From Halogranum amylolyticum (GTDB lineage Archaea > Halobacteriota > Halobacteria > Halobacteriales > Haloferacaceae), in NCBI RefSeq assembly GCF_900110465.1, contig NZ_FODV01000003.1:466628-511135 (forward strand): DNA of 44,508 nucleotides. Reading direction: 5' to 3'. The notes beneath the pieces were generated by a model. The model saw only the letters and a program-made list of their open reading frames with translations, did no database searches and was not told where the DNA came from. The number at the start of each line of letters is the position of its first letter. Position 1 is the first letter of the stretch. Shown here one piece after another: positions 25,793-32,953 of the stretch. A program made the translations under genes and the position numbers.

Positions 25793-26449
25793 TCAGTCCA
25801 GCAACTCGGCGCGCAGTTCCTGCGGCCCCTCGACGACGACGTTCGCCATCGACAGATCCGTCTCGGCGTTCGCCTCGGTTCGGTAGCCGACGACGTAGGT
25901 GTCGGCGCGGGCGGCCGCCGTCGCGCCGTTCTCGGAGTCCTCGACGACCGTGCAGTCCTCGGGGACCGCGTCGACTTCGCCGGCGGCGTGTTCGTAGATG
26001 TGCGGTTCGGGTTTGCCGGGGGCGTCGATGTCCTCGGCACTGAGAACGAGGTCGAACGGACCCAGTTCGAAGCGATCGATCGTCGTCTGGATCCACGACT
26101 TGGGTGCCGAGGAGACGACGGCGAGTTTCGTCCCGCGGTCCCGGAGCGTCCCGGTGAGTCGGTCGAACCCGTCCATCAGTTCGACCTGTTCGCCGTAGAT
26201 CTTCTTCGAGGTCTCGTTGTAGAGGTCGATGAACTCGGCCTTCGAGACGGTCGTCTCGTAGTTCGAGTCGAGATAGTCGTAGATCTCGCGGTAGTTCATC
26301 CCCGTGATCTCGTCGTTGTCGGGGCGCTCGTCCGCGAGCGTCTCCGGAAAGAGCGTCTCCTCTTCGAAGACGTGCCAGTAGTCTTCGGAGTTGACGATGA
26401 CGCCGTCCATGTCGAACAGCACGGCACGTGGTGTGTCCATCGCAGTCAT
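25793..26449 (-). CDS. HAD-superfamily phosphatase, beta-phosphoglucomutase-like
   Basis: A 218-residue hydrolase of HAD subfamily I. Motif I is LFDMDGVIVNSEDYW near the N-terminus, motif II is VVSSAP (Ser), motif III has the Lys in GKPEPHIYEHAA and motif IV is VVEDSENGATAA. A helical cap (about 25-85, LADERPDNDEITGMNYREIY) sits between motifs I and II. This is the layout of phosphoglycolate phosphatases, sugar-phosphatases and beta-phosphoglucomutases; the Asp after DMDG is Val, so a mutase role is unlikely and simple phosphatase action is preferred. The start is ATG 26449 (MTAMDTPRAV); ATG 26440 is an equally good alternative. Confidence 0.86.
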   Translation of the reverse strand: MTAMDTPRAVLFDMDGVIVNSEDYWHVFEEETLFPETLADERPDNDEITGMNYREIYDYLDSNYETTVSKAEFIDLYNETSKKIYGEQVELMDGFDRLTGTLRDRGTKLAVVSSAPKSWIQTTIDRFELGPFDLVLSAEDIDAPGKPEPHIYEHAAGEVDAVPEDCTVVEDSENGATAAARADTYVVGYRTEANAETDLSMANVVVEGPQELRAELLD

Positions 26450-26497
26450 CGTCTGAGTGACCGTCCCGCTCCCACAAAGCGTCTCTGGCGGCGGCGG

Positions 26498-28156
26498 TTA
26501 CCGCAGCGAGAGCCAGTTGCCGTCGCCGTCGGCGCGGTACGGCGTCCACGGCGACGTCGAGGTGTCCCAGACAACCGCACCCATGTCGTGAGCGTAGTCG
26601 CCGTGACCGTTCCACTCGCCGCTGGAGGCGGGGTTGCCGTCGTTCGTCCCCTCGCCGTTGAACAGCGTCCGGGTCCCGCTGTCGTCGAGCGCCGAGCGCG
26701 CGACCCCGGAGACGTTCGCCAGCACGGTCTCGGTCGCCCCGCTGGCGACGTCGATCCCCCAGTCGCGGTCGCCGTGGCCGACGACCCCGTTGAGGACGGT
26801 CTCGTTCCCCTCGACGCGGGCGATGGTGTTGCTGTCGTAGCCACCGTCGCGCTGGTCGAGCGTGACGTTCGCGACGTAGACGCCGTCGCCGGCGAGTCTG
26901 AGCGCGGCGGTGCCGGTGCTGCCGAAGTTGATGACGTCGACCCCGTTGATCTGGACGCCGTCACCGGGGACGCGGAACGCCTGCTGGCGCGTGTCGCGGA
27001 CGCCGAAGTTGGTGAACATCGAGTTGTCGCCTGCGGCGTGGACGGCGGTCTTCGAGTCGACGATCGAGAAGTTGGTGTACTTGTTCTCCTGGCTCTTGGC
27101 GGCGTCGTGGAGGGCGATCCCCTCGTGGGTTTTCACGATGTAGCCGTCGGAGACCTCCGTGTGTCGGCACTCGAACTCCATCCCCGGCCAGCAGAGGTAG
27201 ACCGAGACGCCCTCGACGTGGCTGCTGGAGACCTCGAAGTGGAGGCCACCCGCCTTGCAGTTGACGATGTGGAGGTCGGAGGCCTTCGCACGGGTGCCGC
27301 CGTCGACCCAGATGGCCCACCCGCCGCTGTTCTCGGCCCAGAGGTTGTGCATCCGCGTCCCGGACGCGGAGGGTTCGATGTGGATGGCGTCCTCCCAGCC
27401 GTAGCGGACGATGAGGTTCTCCAGGGTGAGGTCGATGATGTCACCGTTCGAGTAGAGGAGATGTCCCTTGGAGCGCGTCCCGTCCTCCGGGTACTCGCCG
27501 TAGACGGACATGTCGGTGACGCCGCCGAAGTTGCCGCTCTCGTCGCCGTTGGCGAACTCGATGAGGTGGCCGTCCTCGCTCCCCTTCGTGAGCGAGGTGG
27601 CGCGCGTTCCGGCCCCCCGGAGCCAGATGTTGGTCTCCTCGTGGTCGATGTCGGCGCTCGTCGTCAGCCCGTTCGAGCGGAACTCCCCTTCGTCGAACAG
27701 CAGGACGCCCGGCTCTCGCATCGCCGCGTCGTCGATCGTCCACGGGTCGTCGACCGTCCCGCTGCCGCCCGTGGCGAACATCGAGGCGACGCGGCGACCC
27801 GCGAGGTCGTCGAACTGTGCCCCGCCGGCGTAGGCGTCCAGCAGTTTCCACTCGTCACCTTGCCAGACGAACAGCGCACCCTCCTGTCGCCCCCGATCGA
27901 CGAGGTACTCGAACCCCTCCTCGTCGGGTTCGTCGGGGCGACTCGCGAGCGGTCCTTTCGCGCGGGGGGTGTCCTGTATCATCGGGGCGGGCGTGTCGGT
28001 CGGAGAGGTGCTGTCGGTGAGGTGGGGCGTCTCGGTGCCGGTATCCGAGTCGTCACTGAGGCCGGAACAGCCGGCGAGTGAGGCGCTCCCGGCCGCCGCC
28101 GTCCCTCGGAGGAACCACCGTCGACTCAGGGATGGTTCGCGATCTTCGTCTGACAT
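26498..28156 (-). CDS. Tat-exported lipoprotein with right-handed beta-helix (pectate-lyase-like)
   Basis: A 552-residue secreted protein. The N-terminus has a twin-arginine signal (SRRWFLRGTAAAG) followed by a lipobox LAGC (Cys near residue 30), so it is exported folded and anchored by lipid outside the cell. A Thr/Asp/Pro-rich spacer (GTETPHLTDSTSPTDTPAPM) follows. The main part has the short repeating strand pattern of a parallel beta-helix (LTLENLIVRYGWEDAIHIEP, MHNLWAENSGGWAIWVDGG, ASDLHIVNCKAGGLHFEVSS, VYVANVTLDQ), as in pectate lyases and glycan-active or binding proteins. No catalytic set typical of a named lyase can be claimed. It lies alone on the minus strand between the HAD gene and the divergent NucS-N protein. 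Confidence 0.85.
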   Translation of the reverse strand: MSDEDREPSLSRRWFLRGTAAAGSASLAGCSGLSDDSDTGTETPHLTDSTSPTDTPAPMIQDTPRAKGPLASRPDEPDEEGFEYLVDRGRQEGALFVWQGDEWKLLDAYAGGAQFDDLAGRRVASMFATGGSGTVDDPWTIDDAAMREPGVLLFDEGEFRSNGLTTSADIDHEETNIWLRGAGTRATSLTKGSEDGHLIEFANGDESGNFGGVTDMSVYGEYPEDGTRSKGHLLYSNGDIIDLTLENLIVRYGWEDAIHIEPSASGTRMHNLWAENSGGWAIWVDGGTRAKASDLHIVNCKAGGLHFEVSSSHVEGVSVYLCWPGMEFECRHTEVSDGYIVKTHEGIALHDAAKSQENKYTNFSIVDSKTAVHAAGDNSMFTNFGVRDTRQQAFRVPGDGVQINGVDVINFGSTGTAALRLAGDGVYVANVTLDQRDGGYDSNTIARVEGNETVLNGVVGHGDRDWGIDVASGATETVLANVSGVARSALDDSGTRTLFNGEGTNDGNPASSGEWNGHGDYAHDMGAVVWDTSTSPWTPYRADGDGNWLSLR

Positions 28157-28289
28157 TGATCTTGTATTCTAACAATACTAACAAGTATCTTGTGGTTATT
28201 TTGATACTTCTTTTCACGGAGACACTGTCTAAACCTACAGTGACCGTGTGGGTCGAATTTTAAGACAGAAGACGCGTCCACCCCATTTC
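28157..28289. promoter_or_regulatory. A/T-rich divergent promoter region with inverted repeat ATACT-aaca-AGTAT
   Basis: The 133 bases between the lipoprotein and the NucS-N gene are unusually A/T-rich. At 28175-28188 the inverted repeat ATACT, 4 bases, AGTAT lies 19-32 bases before the minus-strand ATG, where a TATA box would be. On the plus strand, gaattttaag (28255-28264) lies about 30 bases before GTG 28290 and is the likely TATA of that gene. Confidence 0.5.
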
Positions 28290-29039
28290 GTGACCGAAAT
28301 GACACGGCTGTTCGCCGGCGACTGCACGACGACGTTCGAAGGAACCCGCGACAGGACCCAACGGGGTCACGTGGTGGTCGTCGTCAAACCCGACAAGACC
28401 GTCCTCGTCCACGACGCGGACGGCTACCAGCCCGTCGCGTGGCTGACCCGTGCCGACAGCGTGACCATCGAAGCCGACGACGAGGGGTTCGGCGTGACCG
28501 CTCGGGCGGGGGACCAGACGCTCCGCGTCGTCTCACACGCGGTGACGACCCGGCGGGACGTCCCCGTCTCCGCGGCGGGCGTCCCGGTCGGCATCTGTCC
28601 CGACTGCGAAGGGGCGCTCGTCCGCACCGGCGGCGACGTCCGCTGTCTCGACTGCGAGGCAAACTACGGCCTCCCGACAGGGGCGACGGTGCTCGACCGG
28701 ACCTGCGAGGACTGCGGTCTCCCCTTGCTTCGAGTCGCACGCGGCGACGTCTTCGAACTGTGTCCCGACTACCGCTGTGACTCGCTGCCGGAGCACGTCA
28801 CCGAACGGTTCGACGGCGAGTGGAACTGCCCGGACTGTGGCTCCCCACTCCGTATCGTCCGCGGGAAGGGCGGCCACCTCGTCGCCGGCTGCGACGCCTA
28901 CCCCGAGTGCGACACGGCGTTCTCGCTGCCGACGGGCGTCGTCGTCGACGACTGCGACTGCGGGCTTCCGGTGTTCGAGACGGCCGCCGGTCGACGGTGT
29001 CTCGACGGGACCTGCGAGCAGTATCGGGAGCAGCGTTAG
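28290..29039 (+). CDS. NucS N-terminal-like domain fused to topoisomerase-type zinc ribbons
   Basis: A 249-residue protein in two parts. Residues 4-90 (MTRLFAGDCTTTFEGTRDRT, HVVVVVKPDKTVLVHDADGY, QPVAWLTRADSVTIEADDEG) resemble the N-terminal dimerisation and single-strand-DNA-binding domain of the NucS/EndoMS nuclease. The rest has several zinc-ribbon units: CPDCEGALVRTGGDVRCLDC; CEDCGLPLLRVARGDVFELC; CPDCGSPLRIVRGKGGHLVAGC with CDAYPECD; and CDCGLP at the C-terminus. The third is close to the topoisomerase I C4 finger. The NucS catalytic domain is absent, so it probably binds DNA without cutting. GTG 28290 fits the TATA spacing; ATG 28299, three codons later, is the main alternative. The last 4 bases overlap the convergent methyltransferase. 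Confidence 0.75.
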   Translation: MTEMTRLFAGDCTTTFEGTRDRTQRGHVVVVVKPDKTVLVHDADGYQPVAWLTRADSVTIEADDEGFGVTARAGDQTLRVVSHAVTTRRDVPVSAAGVPVGICPDCEGALVRTGGDVRCLDCEANYGLPTGATVLDRTCEDCGLPLLRVARGDVFELCPDYRCDSLPEHVTERFDGEWNCPDCGSPLRIVRGKGGHLVAGCDAYPECDTAFSLPTGVVVDDCDCGLPVFETAAGRRCLDGTCEQYREQR

Positions 29040-29788
29040 TCGGCCGCCGCCGTCGTCCGTGCGCGGACACAGAGCACCTGCGGCCGTTCGTCGCCCCCCC
29101 ACTCGGGCGGGGCCTCCTCGACGTAGGCGGCCGGTGGCCGTGGCTCGTCGAGCGTGCCGAGTCGAAAGCCCGTCTCGATGACTGCTTCGACGACGTCGCT
29201 CACGGGTCGATGGTACGAGGTGACGGGCGCGTCCTCCCACGCCAGTTCCACTGGCGTCCGGGTCCAGTAGTCCGTGACTGTCTCGTACTGGCGGTAGTAG
29301 TGCATCGGGTGGACGATGCTGAAGACGACGACGCCACCGGGTTCGAGCACCCGCTGGAACGCCTCGAACACTGGCTGCCACGTCTCGACGTGGTCGAGGA
29401 CGAGATGGCTGAGGACGACGTCGAAGCCGCTGTCGGCGGCGAACCCAAGTCCGTCGGTCAGGTCCGCACAGTGGAACGTCGCCCGCTCGCCGAACCGGTC
29501 GTGGGCGACTTCGACGGCGCGTTCGCTCGCGTCGACGCCGACGACCCCCGCACCCTCGTCGAGAAGCCACTCAACGTGGTCGCCGATGCCACAGCCAGCG
29601 TCGAGGACGCGCTTTCCGTCGATATCTGGAAGGAGTGACGTGGTCGCGGGCCACGAGTAGTACTGCTGGAGCGGGTTCGTCGCCCACGGACTCTCCCATC
29701 CCTCTTCACCGCTTGTCGCCCGGTCGGCCAGTCGGTCGTAACTGGTCGGTGCGCGGTCTGCGTCGGGGTCTTCTTCGTCGGAGACCAT
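29036..29788 (-). CDS. Class I SAM-dependent methyltransferase
   Basis: A 250-residue methyltransferase. Motif I is VLDAGCGIGDHVEWLLDEGA; the acidic residue ending strand 2 is in VVGVDASERAVEVA; motif II is in HCADLTDGL; motif IV is FDVVLSHLVLDHVETW; and the post-motif segment is VLEPGGVVVFSIVHPM. The N-terminal YDRLADRATSGEEGWESPWA is typical of UbiE/type-11 methyltransferases acting on small molecules. The acceptor is unknown. A TATA-like element on the minus strand (aagtatatca, 29822-29832) lies about 38 bases before ATG 29788. Its 3' end overlaps the convergent zinc-ribbon gene by 4 bases, and its promoter region faces endA. Confidence 0.88.
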   Translation of the reverse strand: MVSDEEDPDADRAPTSYDRLADRATSGEEGWESPWATNPLQQYYSWPATTSLLPDIDGKRVLDAGCGIGDHVEWLLDEGAGVVGVDASERAVEVAHDRFGERATFHCADLTDGLGFAADSGFDVVLSHLVLDHVETWQPVFEAFQRVLEPGGVVVFSIVHPMHYYRQYETVTDYWTRTPVELAWEDAPVTSYHRPVSDVVEAVIETGFRLGTLDEPRPPAAYVEEAPPEWGGDERPQVLCVRARTTAAAD

Positions 29789-29821
29789 CGTGGGCTCCGT
29801 CCACGACTACCGGAAGAAGCG

Positions 29822-29832
29822 TGATATACTTT
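29822..29832 (-). promoter_or_regulatory. Putative TATA box of the methyltransferase gene
   Basis: The minus strand reads aagtatatcac here in an otherwise GC-rich gap, centred about 38 bases upstream of the ATG at 29788. This implies a leader of about 10 bases. Confidence 0.45.
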
Positions 29833-29937
29833 CTACCGGGTGGCAGCTCGCCTGTGAAACACTGACGTCGCCTCACGGCTGTGCCGACGCCGTGGGACAC
29901 CGACGACCCTTTGTCGCTCTCTCCCGCTCCGTAGACC

Positions 29938-31020
29938 ATGGACGGACATCTACGGGGCGACGTCGTGCGGGTCGGCGGCGACGCTCGCCAGCGGTTCCAC
30001 GACTCGCGGGGCTACGGCCGACCGGCCGGGGGCAACGAGATCGATCTCTCCCGCGTCGAGGCGGCGCATCTGCTCTTCCGCGGCGACCTCGACGCCATCG
30101 ACGGGATGGAGTTCGAGGAGTTCTTCGTCGCCTCGACCGGGGCGCGCGAGCGGTTCGCGCTGCGCTTCCTGGTCTACGTCGACCTCCGGGGACGCGGATT
30201 CTACCTCTCGCCGACGCGCAAGGGCTGGCCCGGCGCACGCGACGACGACGGCGACCTCCCGCTGTCGGCGTACGACTTCGTCGTCCACCCGCGCGGAACG
30301 GGTCCCGGCGAGGACGCGGTCGAACACCGCGTCCGCGTCGTCGGCGAGCGCCAGTCGGTTCCGGCGAGCGAGCTGCTCGCGGAGAACGTCGTGCTCGCCG
30401 TCGTCGACGAGGAGAGCGAACTGACCTACCTCGAAGCGACGAGACCGACGCTCGACGGCGCGACCGACTACACTCCCCCAAACTCGCTCTCCGGGGTCCT
30501 GCTCGAAGACCGCGTCGTCGTCTGGGACGCGCCCGAGTCGCTGTACGAGTACGGCTTCTACGGCCAGCCGTTGACGGGCCGCGACGCCGACATTGAGGGA
30601 GCGATCCAGCTCTCGCTCGTCGAGGCGGCGTCGCTCGCGGCCGACGGCGTGCTCTCGCTCGACGGCGCGGAAGGAGCCGACGCCCACGCCGCCGTCGTCG
30701 ACTGCGGCCGTGCGGTCGAGGGCGAACGGTTCGACCGTCGACTGGCGGTCTACTCGACGCTGCGTGAGCGACAGATCGTCCCCAAGACGGGCTACAAGTT
30801 CGGTGCTGACTTCCGGACGTACGCCGAGGTGGAGTCGGTGTCGAACCTCAGCCACTCGGAGCACTTGATTCGCGTCCTTCCGTCGGAACACGTCTTCGCG
30901 CCGCGCGATCTGGCGCTCGACGTCCGCCTCGCCGGCGGGGTACGGAAGCGAATGGTTTTTGCGCTGACCGGCGCCAACGAAGGCATAGACTGGCTTTCGG
31001 TCGCCCGACTCACACCATGA
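29938..31020 (+). CDS. endA: tRNA-splicing endonuclease, duplicated-subunit form
   Basis: Cuts the bulge-helix-bulge structure at the exon-intron junctions of pre-tRNA and pre-rRNA. The 360-residue length is twice that of the basic subunit: residues 1-170 form a degenerate repeat and 180-360 the catalytic repeat, the two-subunits-in-one form typical of haloarchaea. The catalytic triad by position is Tyr295 (KFGADFRTY), His306 (LSHSEHLIRVL) and Lys337 (GGVRKRMVF); the His-Lys spacing of 31 matches the classic enzyme. The ATG at 29938 begins MDGHLRGDVVRVGGDARQRF. The stop overlaps the trpS start (31017-31020, ATGA), so the two are translationally coupled. Confidence 0.94.
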   Translation: MDGHLRGDVVRVGGDARQRFHDSRGYGRPAGGNEIDLSRVEAAHLLFRGDLDAIDGMEFEEFFVASTGARERFALRFLVYVDLRGRGFYLSPTRKGWPGARDDDGDLPLSAYDFVVHPRGTGPGEDAVEHRVRVVGERQSVPASELLAENVVLAVVDEESELTYLEATRPTLDGATDYTPPNSLSGVLLEDRVVVWDAPESLYEYGFYGQPLTGRDADIEGAIQLSLVEAASLAADGVLSLDGAEGADAHAAVVDCGRAVEGERFDRRLAVYSTLRERQIVPKTGYKFGADFRTYAEVESVSNLSHSEHLIRVLPSEHVFAPRDLALDVRLAGGVRKRMVFALTGANEGIDWLSVARLTP

Positions 31021-32612
31021 CCCGAGATACGGACCCCGAGACTGAGGAACCGACGCAGGCGACGACTGACGGTGGCACGGACGCCGACACCGCCGGTGCC
31101 GACGAGGTTCAACTCGACCCCTGGGGGTCGTCGACCGTCTCGGACTACCGCAAACTGTTCGACGAGTTCGGTATCGAAGAGTTCGACGAACTGCTCGACG
31201 AGGTGCCCCGCCCGCACTACCTGATGCGACGCGGCGTCATCTTCGGCCACCGCGACTACCGGCCCGTCGCCAGGGCGATGCGCGAGGGCGACGACTTTGC
31301 AGTTCTCTCCGGGTTCATGCCGACGGGTGACCCCCACATCGGCCACAAACTCGTCTTCGACGAGATCATCTGGCACCAACAGCAGGGCGGCGACGCCTAC
31401 GGCCTCATCGCCGACCTCGAAGCGCACTCGGCGCGCGGACTGACGTGGGACGAAATCGACGAGCACGCCCGCGACTATCTCCTCTCGCTCATCGCGCTCG
31501 GCTTCGACGCCGACGACGGGACGCTCTACCGCCAGAGCCAGAACCGCGAACTCCAAGATCTAGCCTTCGAACTCGGCGGGAAGGCCAACTTCTCGGAGTT
31601 CCAGGCCATCTACGGCTTCGACGGCGAGACCACCGTCTCGCACATGCAGTCGGTCGTCACGCAGATGGCGGACATCCTCTACCCGCAGACGGAGAAGCCG
31701 AAGCCGACGGTCATCCCCGTGGGACCCGACCAGGACCCCCACGTCCGGTTCGCCCGCGACCTCGCCACTCGGATGCGATTCTTCAAGGTGACCGAGGCGT
31801 ACCTGAGTCAGGAACTCGACGACGAGGAACGCCCGCTCGTCGCCGGCGCGTACAGCGCGCTCGCGGACGAACTCGACGAGGACGAGACGGTCCGCTGTGA
31901 GGATGCCGCCGATTGGCTCGAAGCCGAACTCACTCCCGACAGCGCCCGCGACGGGGCTATCGCCAAACTCCGCTCTGCCGGGAAAGAGCCGCTCCGTCCG
32001 CGGACGCGGTTCCTCGACCGCAACGCGACCGAGGGGGCGTTCGAGGCGCTCATCGAGGCCGTCTCCGGCGAGAAGCGCGTCTTCGAGGAGCACGTCGACG
32101 CCTTCGATCTGTCGAGAACCGAGGCCGAGGACCTCGCCCGCGAGATCGAACTCGACAACGGCGGCTACGGGTTCGTCCCCCCGTCATCGATCTACCACCG
32201 CTTCATGACCGGCCTCACGGGCGGGAAGATGTCCTCGTCGATCCCGGCGAGTCACATCAGCCTGCTCGACGACCCCGAAGACGGCTACGACAAGGTGAAG
32301 GCGGCGACGACGGGCGGTCGGAGTACCGCCGAAGAACAGCGCGAACTCGGCGGCGAGGCCGACAAGTGTCCCGTCTACGAACTCTACGCGTACCTGCTGT
32401 CGGGCGACGACGACGAGTTCGCCAAGAAGGTCTACGACGAGTGCGTCGGCGGCGAACGCCTCTGCGGTGGCTGCAAGGAGCAGGCGGCCGAGTTGATGCG
32501 CGAGTTCCTCGAAGACCACCAGGAGAAACGCGAGGAGGCCGAAGAGCTGCTGGAGGAGCTCGACTTCTCGCTGGAGTCGGAGCGACGCGGCGTCGCGCCG
32601 GACGGGGAGTGA
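31017..32612 (+). CDS. trpS: Tryptophanyl-tRNA synthetase
   Basis: Charges tRNA-Trp. A class I synthetase of 531 residues, longer than the 370-400 usual for archaea and eukaryotes. The HIGH signature is HIGH at 107-110 (TGDPHIGHK) and the KMSKS signature is KMSSS at 404-408 (TGGKMSSSIP). The extra length comes from an acidic N-terminal tail (DTDPETEEPTQATTDGGTDA) and a haloarchaeal insertion of over 100 residues (about 265-380) between the two signatures. The C-terminal part CPVYELYAYLLSGDDDEFAK with a Cys pair (ERLCGGCKEQ) is typical. The start overlaps the endA stop by 4 bases. Confidence 0.95.
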   Translation: MTRDTDPETEEPTQATTDGGTDADTAGADEVQLDPWGSSTVSDYRKLFDEFGIEEFDELLDEVPRPHYLMRRGVIFGHRDYRPVARAMREGDDFAVLSGFMPTGDPHIGHKLVFDEIIWHQQQGGDAYGLIADLEAHSARGLTWDEIDEHARDYLLSLIALGFDADDGTLYRQSQNRELQDLAFELGGKANFSEFQAIYGFDGETTVSHMQSVVTQMADILYPQTEKPKPTVIPVGPDQDPHVRFARDLATRMRFFKVTEAYLSQELDDEERPLVAGAYSALADELDEDETVRCEDAADWLEAELTPDSARDGAIAKLRSAGKEPLRPRTRFLDRNATEGAFEALIEAVSGEKRVFEEHVDAFDLSRTEAEDLAREIELDNGGYGFVPPSSIYHRFMTGLTGGKMSSSIPASHISLLDDPEDGYDKVKAATTGGRSTAEEQRELGGEADKCPVYELYAYLLSGDDDEFAKKVYDECVGGERLCGGCKEQAAELMREFLEDHQEKREEAEELLEELDFSLESERRGVAPDGE

Positions 32613-32667
32613 GTGCGTCGACTGGCGCGACCGTAGGAGGCCTGCGACGAACTCGCACGGGTTCAGA

Positions 32668-32682
32668 ACGTTTTTGTTACTC
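32668..32682 (+). promoter_or_regulatory. Putative TATA region ahead of the Phe-rich leader ORF
   Basis: The run acgtttttgttac is the only A/T-rich element in the 341-base gap between trpS and pheS and is centred about 27 bases before ATG 32701, the distance for a leaderless transcript. The five-T run could also serve as the trpS terminator, and both uses may be combined. Confidence 0.45.
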
Positions 32683-32700
32683 AACGGCTTTCTGCCCAGT

Positions 32701-32778
32701 ATGACGTCCGAACCCGACGTTGTGAGGCTAGTTCGCGAACTGCCGACCGCCGGGTTCGGTTTCTTCTTCCGCGCCTGA
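32701..32778 (+). CDS. Candidate Phe-rich leader peptide of pheST
   Basis: A 25-codon frame, ATG 32701 to TGA 32776-32778, that reads MTSEPDVVRLVRELPTAG followed by FGFFFRA. Four of the last seven residues are Phe, all TTC codons, just upstream of the phenylalanyl-tRNA synthetase genes. Bacterial pheST is controlled by such a leader (PheM), in which stalling at Phe codons prevents termination. Positions 32736-32758 can form a hairpin (CGAAC and GTTCG with an inner CCG/CGG), followed directly by the U-rich stretch made by the Phe codons. The 175 bases from 32779 to 32953 hold a second possible stem (32802-32833). The ORF is short, so chance remains possible. Confidence 0.5.
   Translation: MTSEPDVVRLVRELPTAGFGFFFRA
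32736..32769 (+). terminator. Possible attenuator: hairpin followed by U-rich tract
   Basis: CGAAC (32736-32740) pairs with GTTCG (32754-32758), and CCG (32743-32745) with CGG (32751-32753), giving an 8-bp stem with a 2-base bulge and a 5-base loop. It is followed by gtttcttcttcc. The loop sequence ACCGC (32746-32750) can instead pair with GCGGT (32805-32809), an alternative fold. GC-rich DNA makes such matches common, so this is only a candidate. Confidence 0.3.
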
Positions 32779-32953
32779 CGAGGACGGTGGACTACGTCGC
32801 CGTCGCGGTGCCGGAGTCACTCTCTGCACCGACGACCCGGCGTGCGAACCCGTTCGACTCGGCGCGGCGGTCAGGACGAGACGCCGACGCGACGTCGACG
32901 ACTGTCCCGGAACTGCTAACTGACGACCACACGGTATCCGAACCAACGACCAC
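32779..32953 (+). other. Untranslated stretch between leader ORF and pheS
   Basis: I see no further gene here. It contains one plausible stem (GTC-gc-GGTGC at 32802-32811 with GCACC-GAC at 32826-32833) and no second A/T-rich box close to the pheS ATG at 32954. That fits pheS being read from the promoter ahead of the leader ORF. Confidence 0.45.

Noticed and set aside
32674..32953. T-box riboswitch or T-box-like leader ahead of pheST
   Set aside because: No T-box (TGGN) motif or specifier stem is visible, and T-boxes are not known from Archaea; a leader peptide explains the sequence better.
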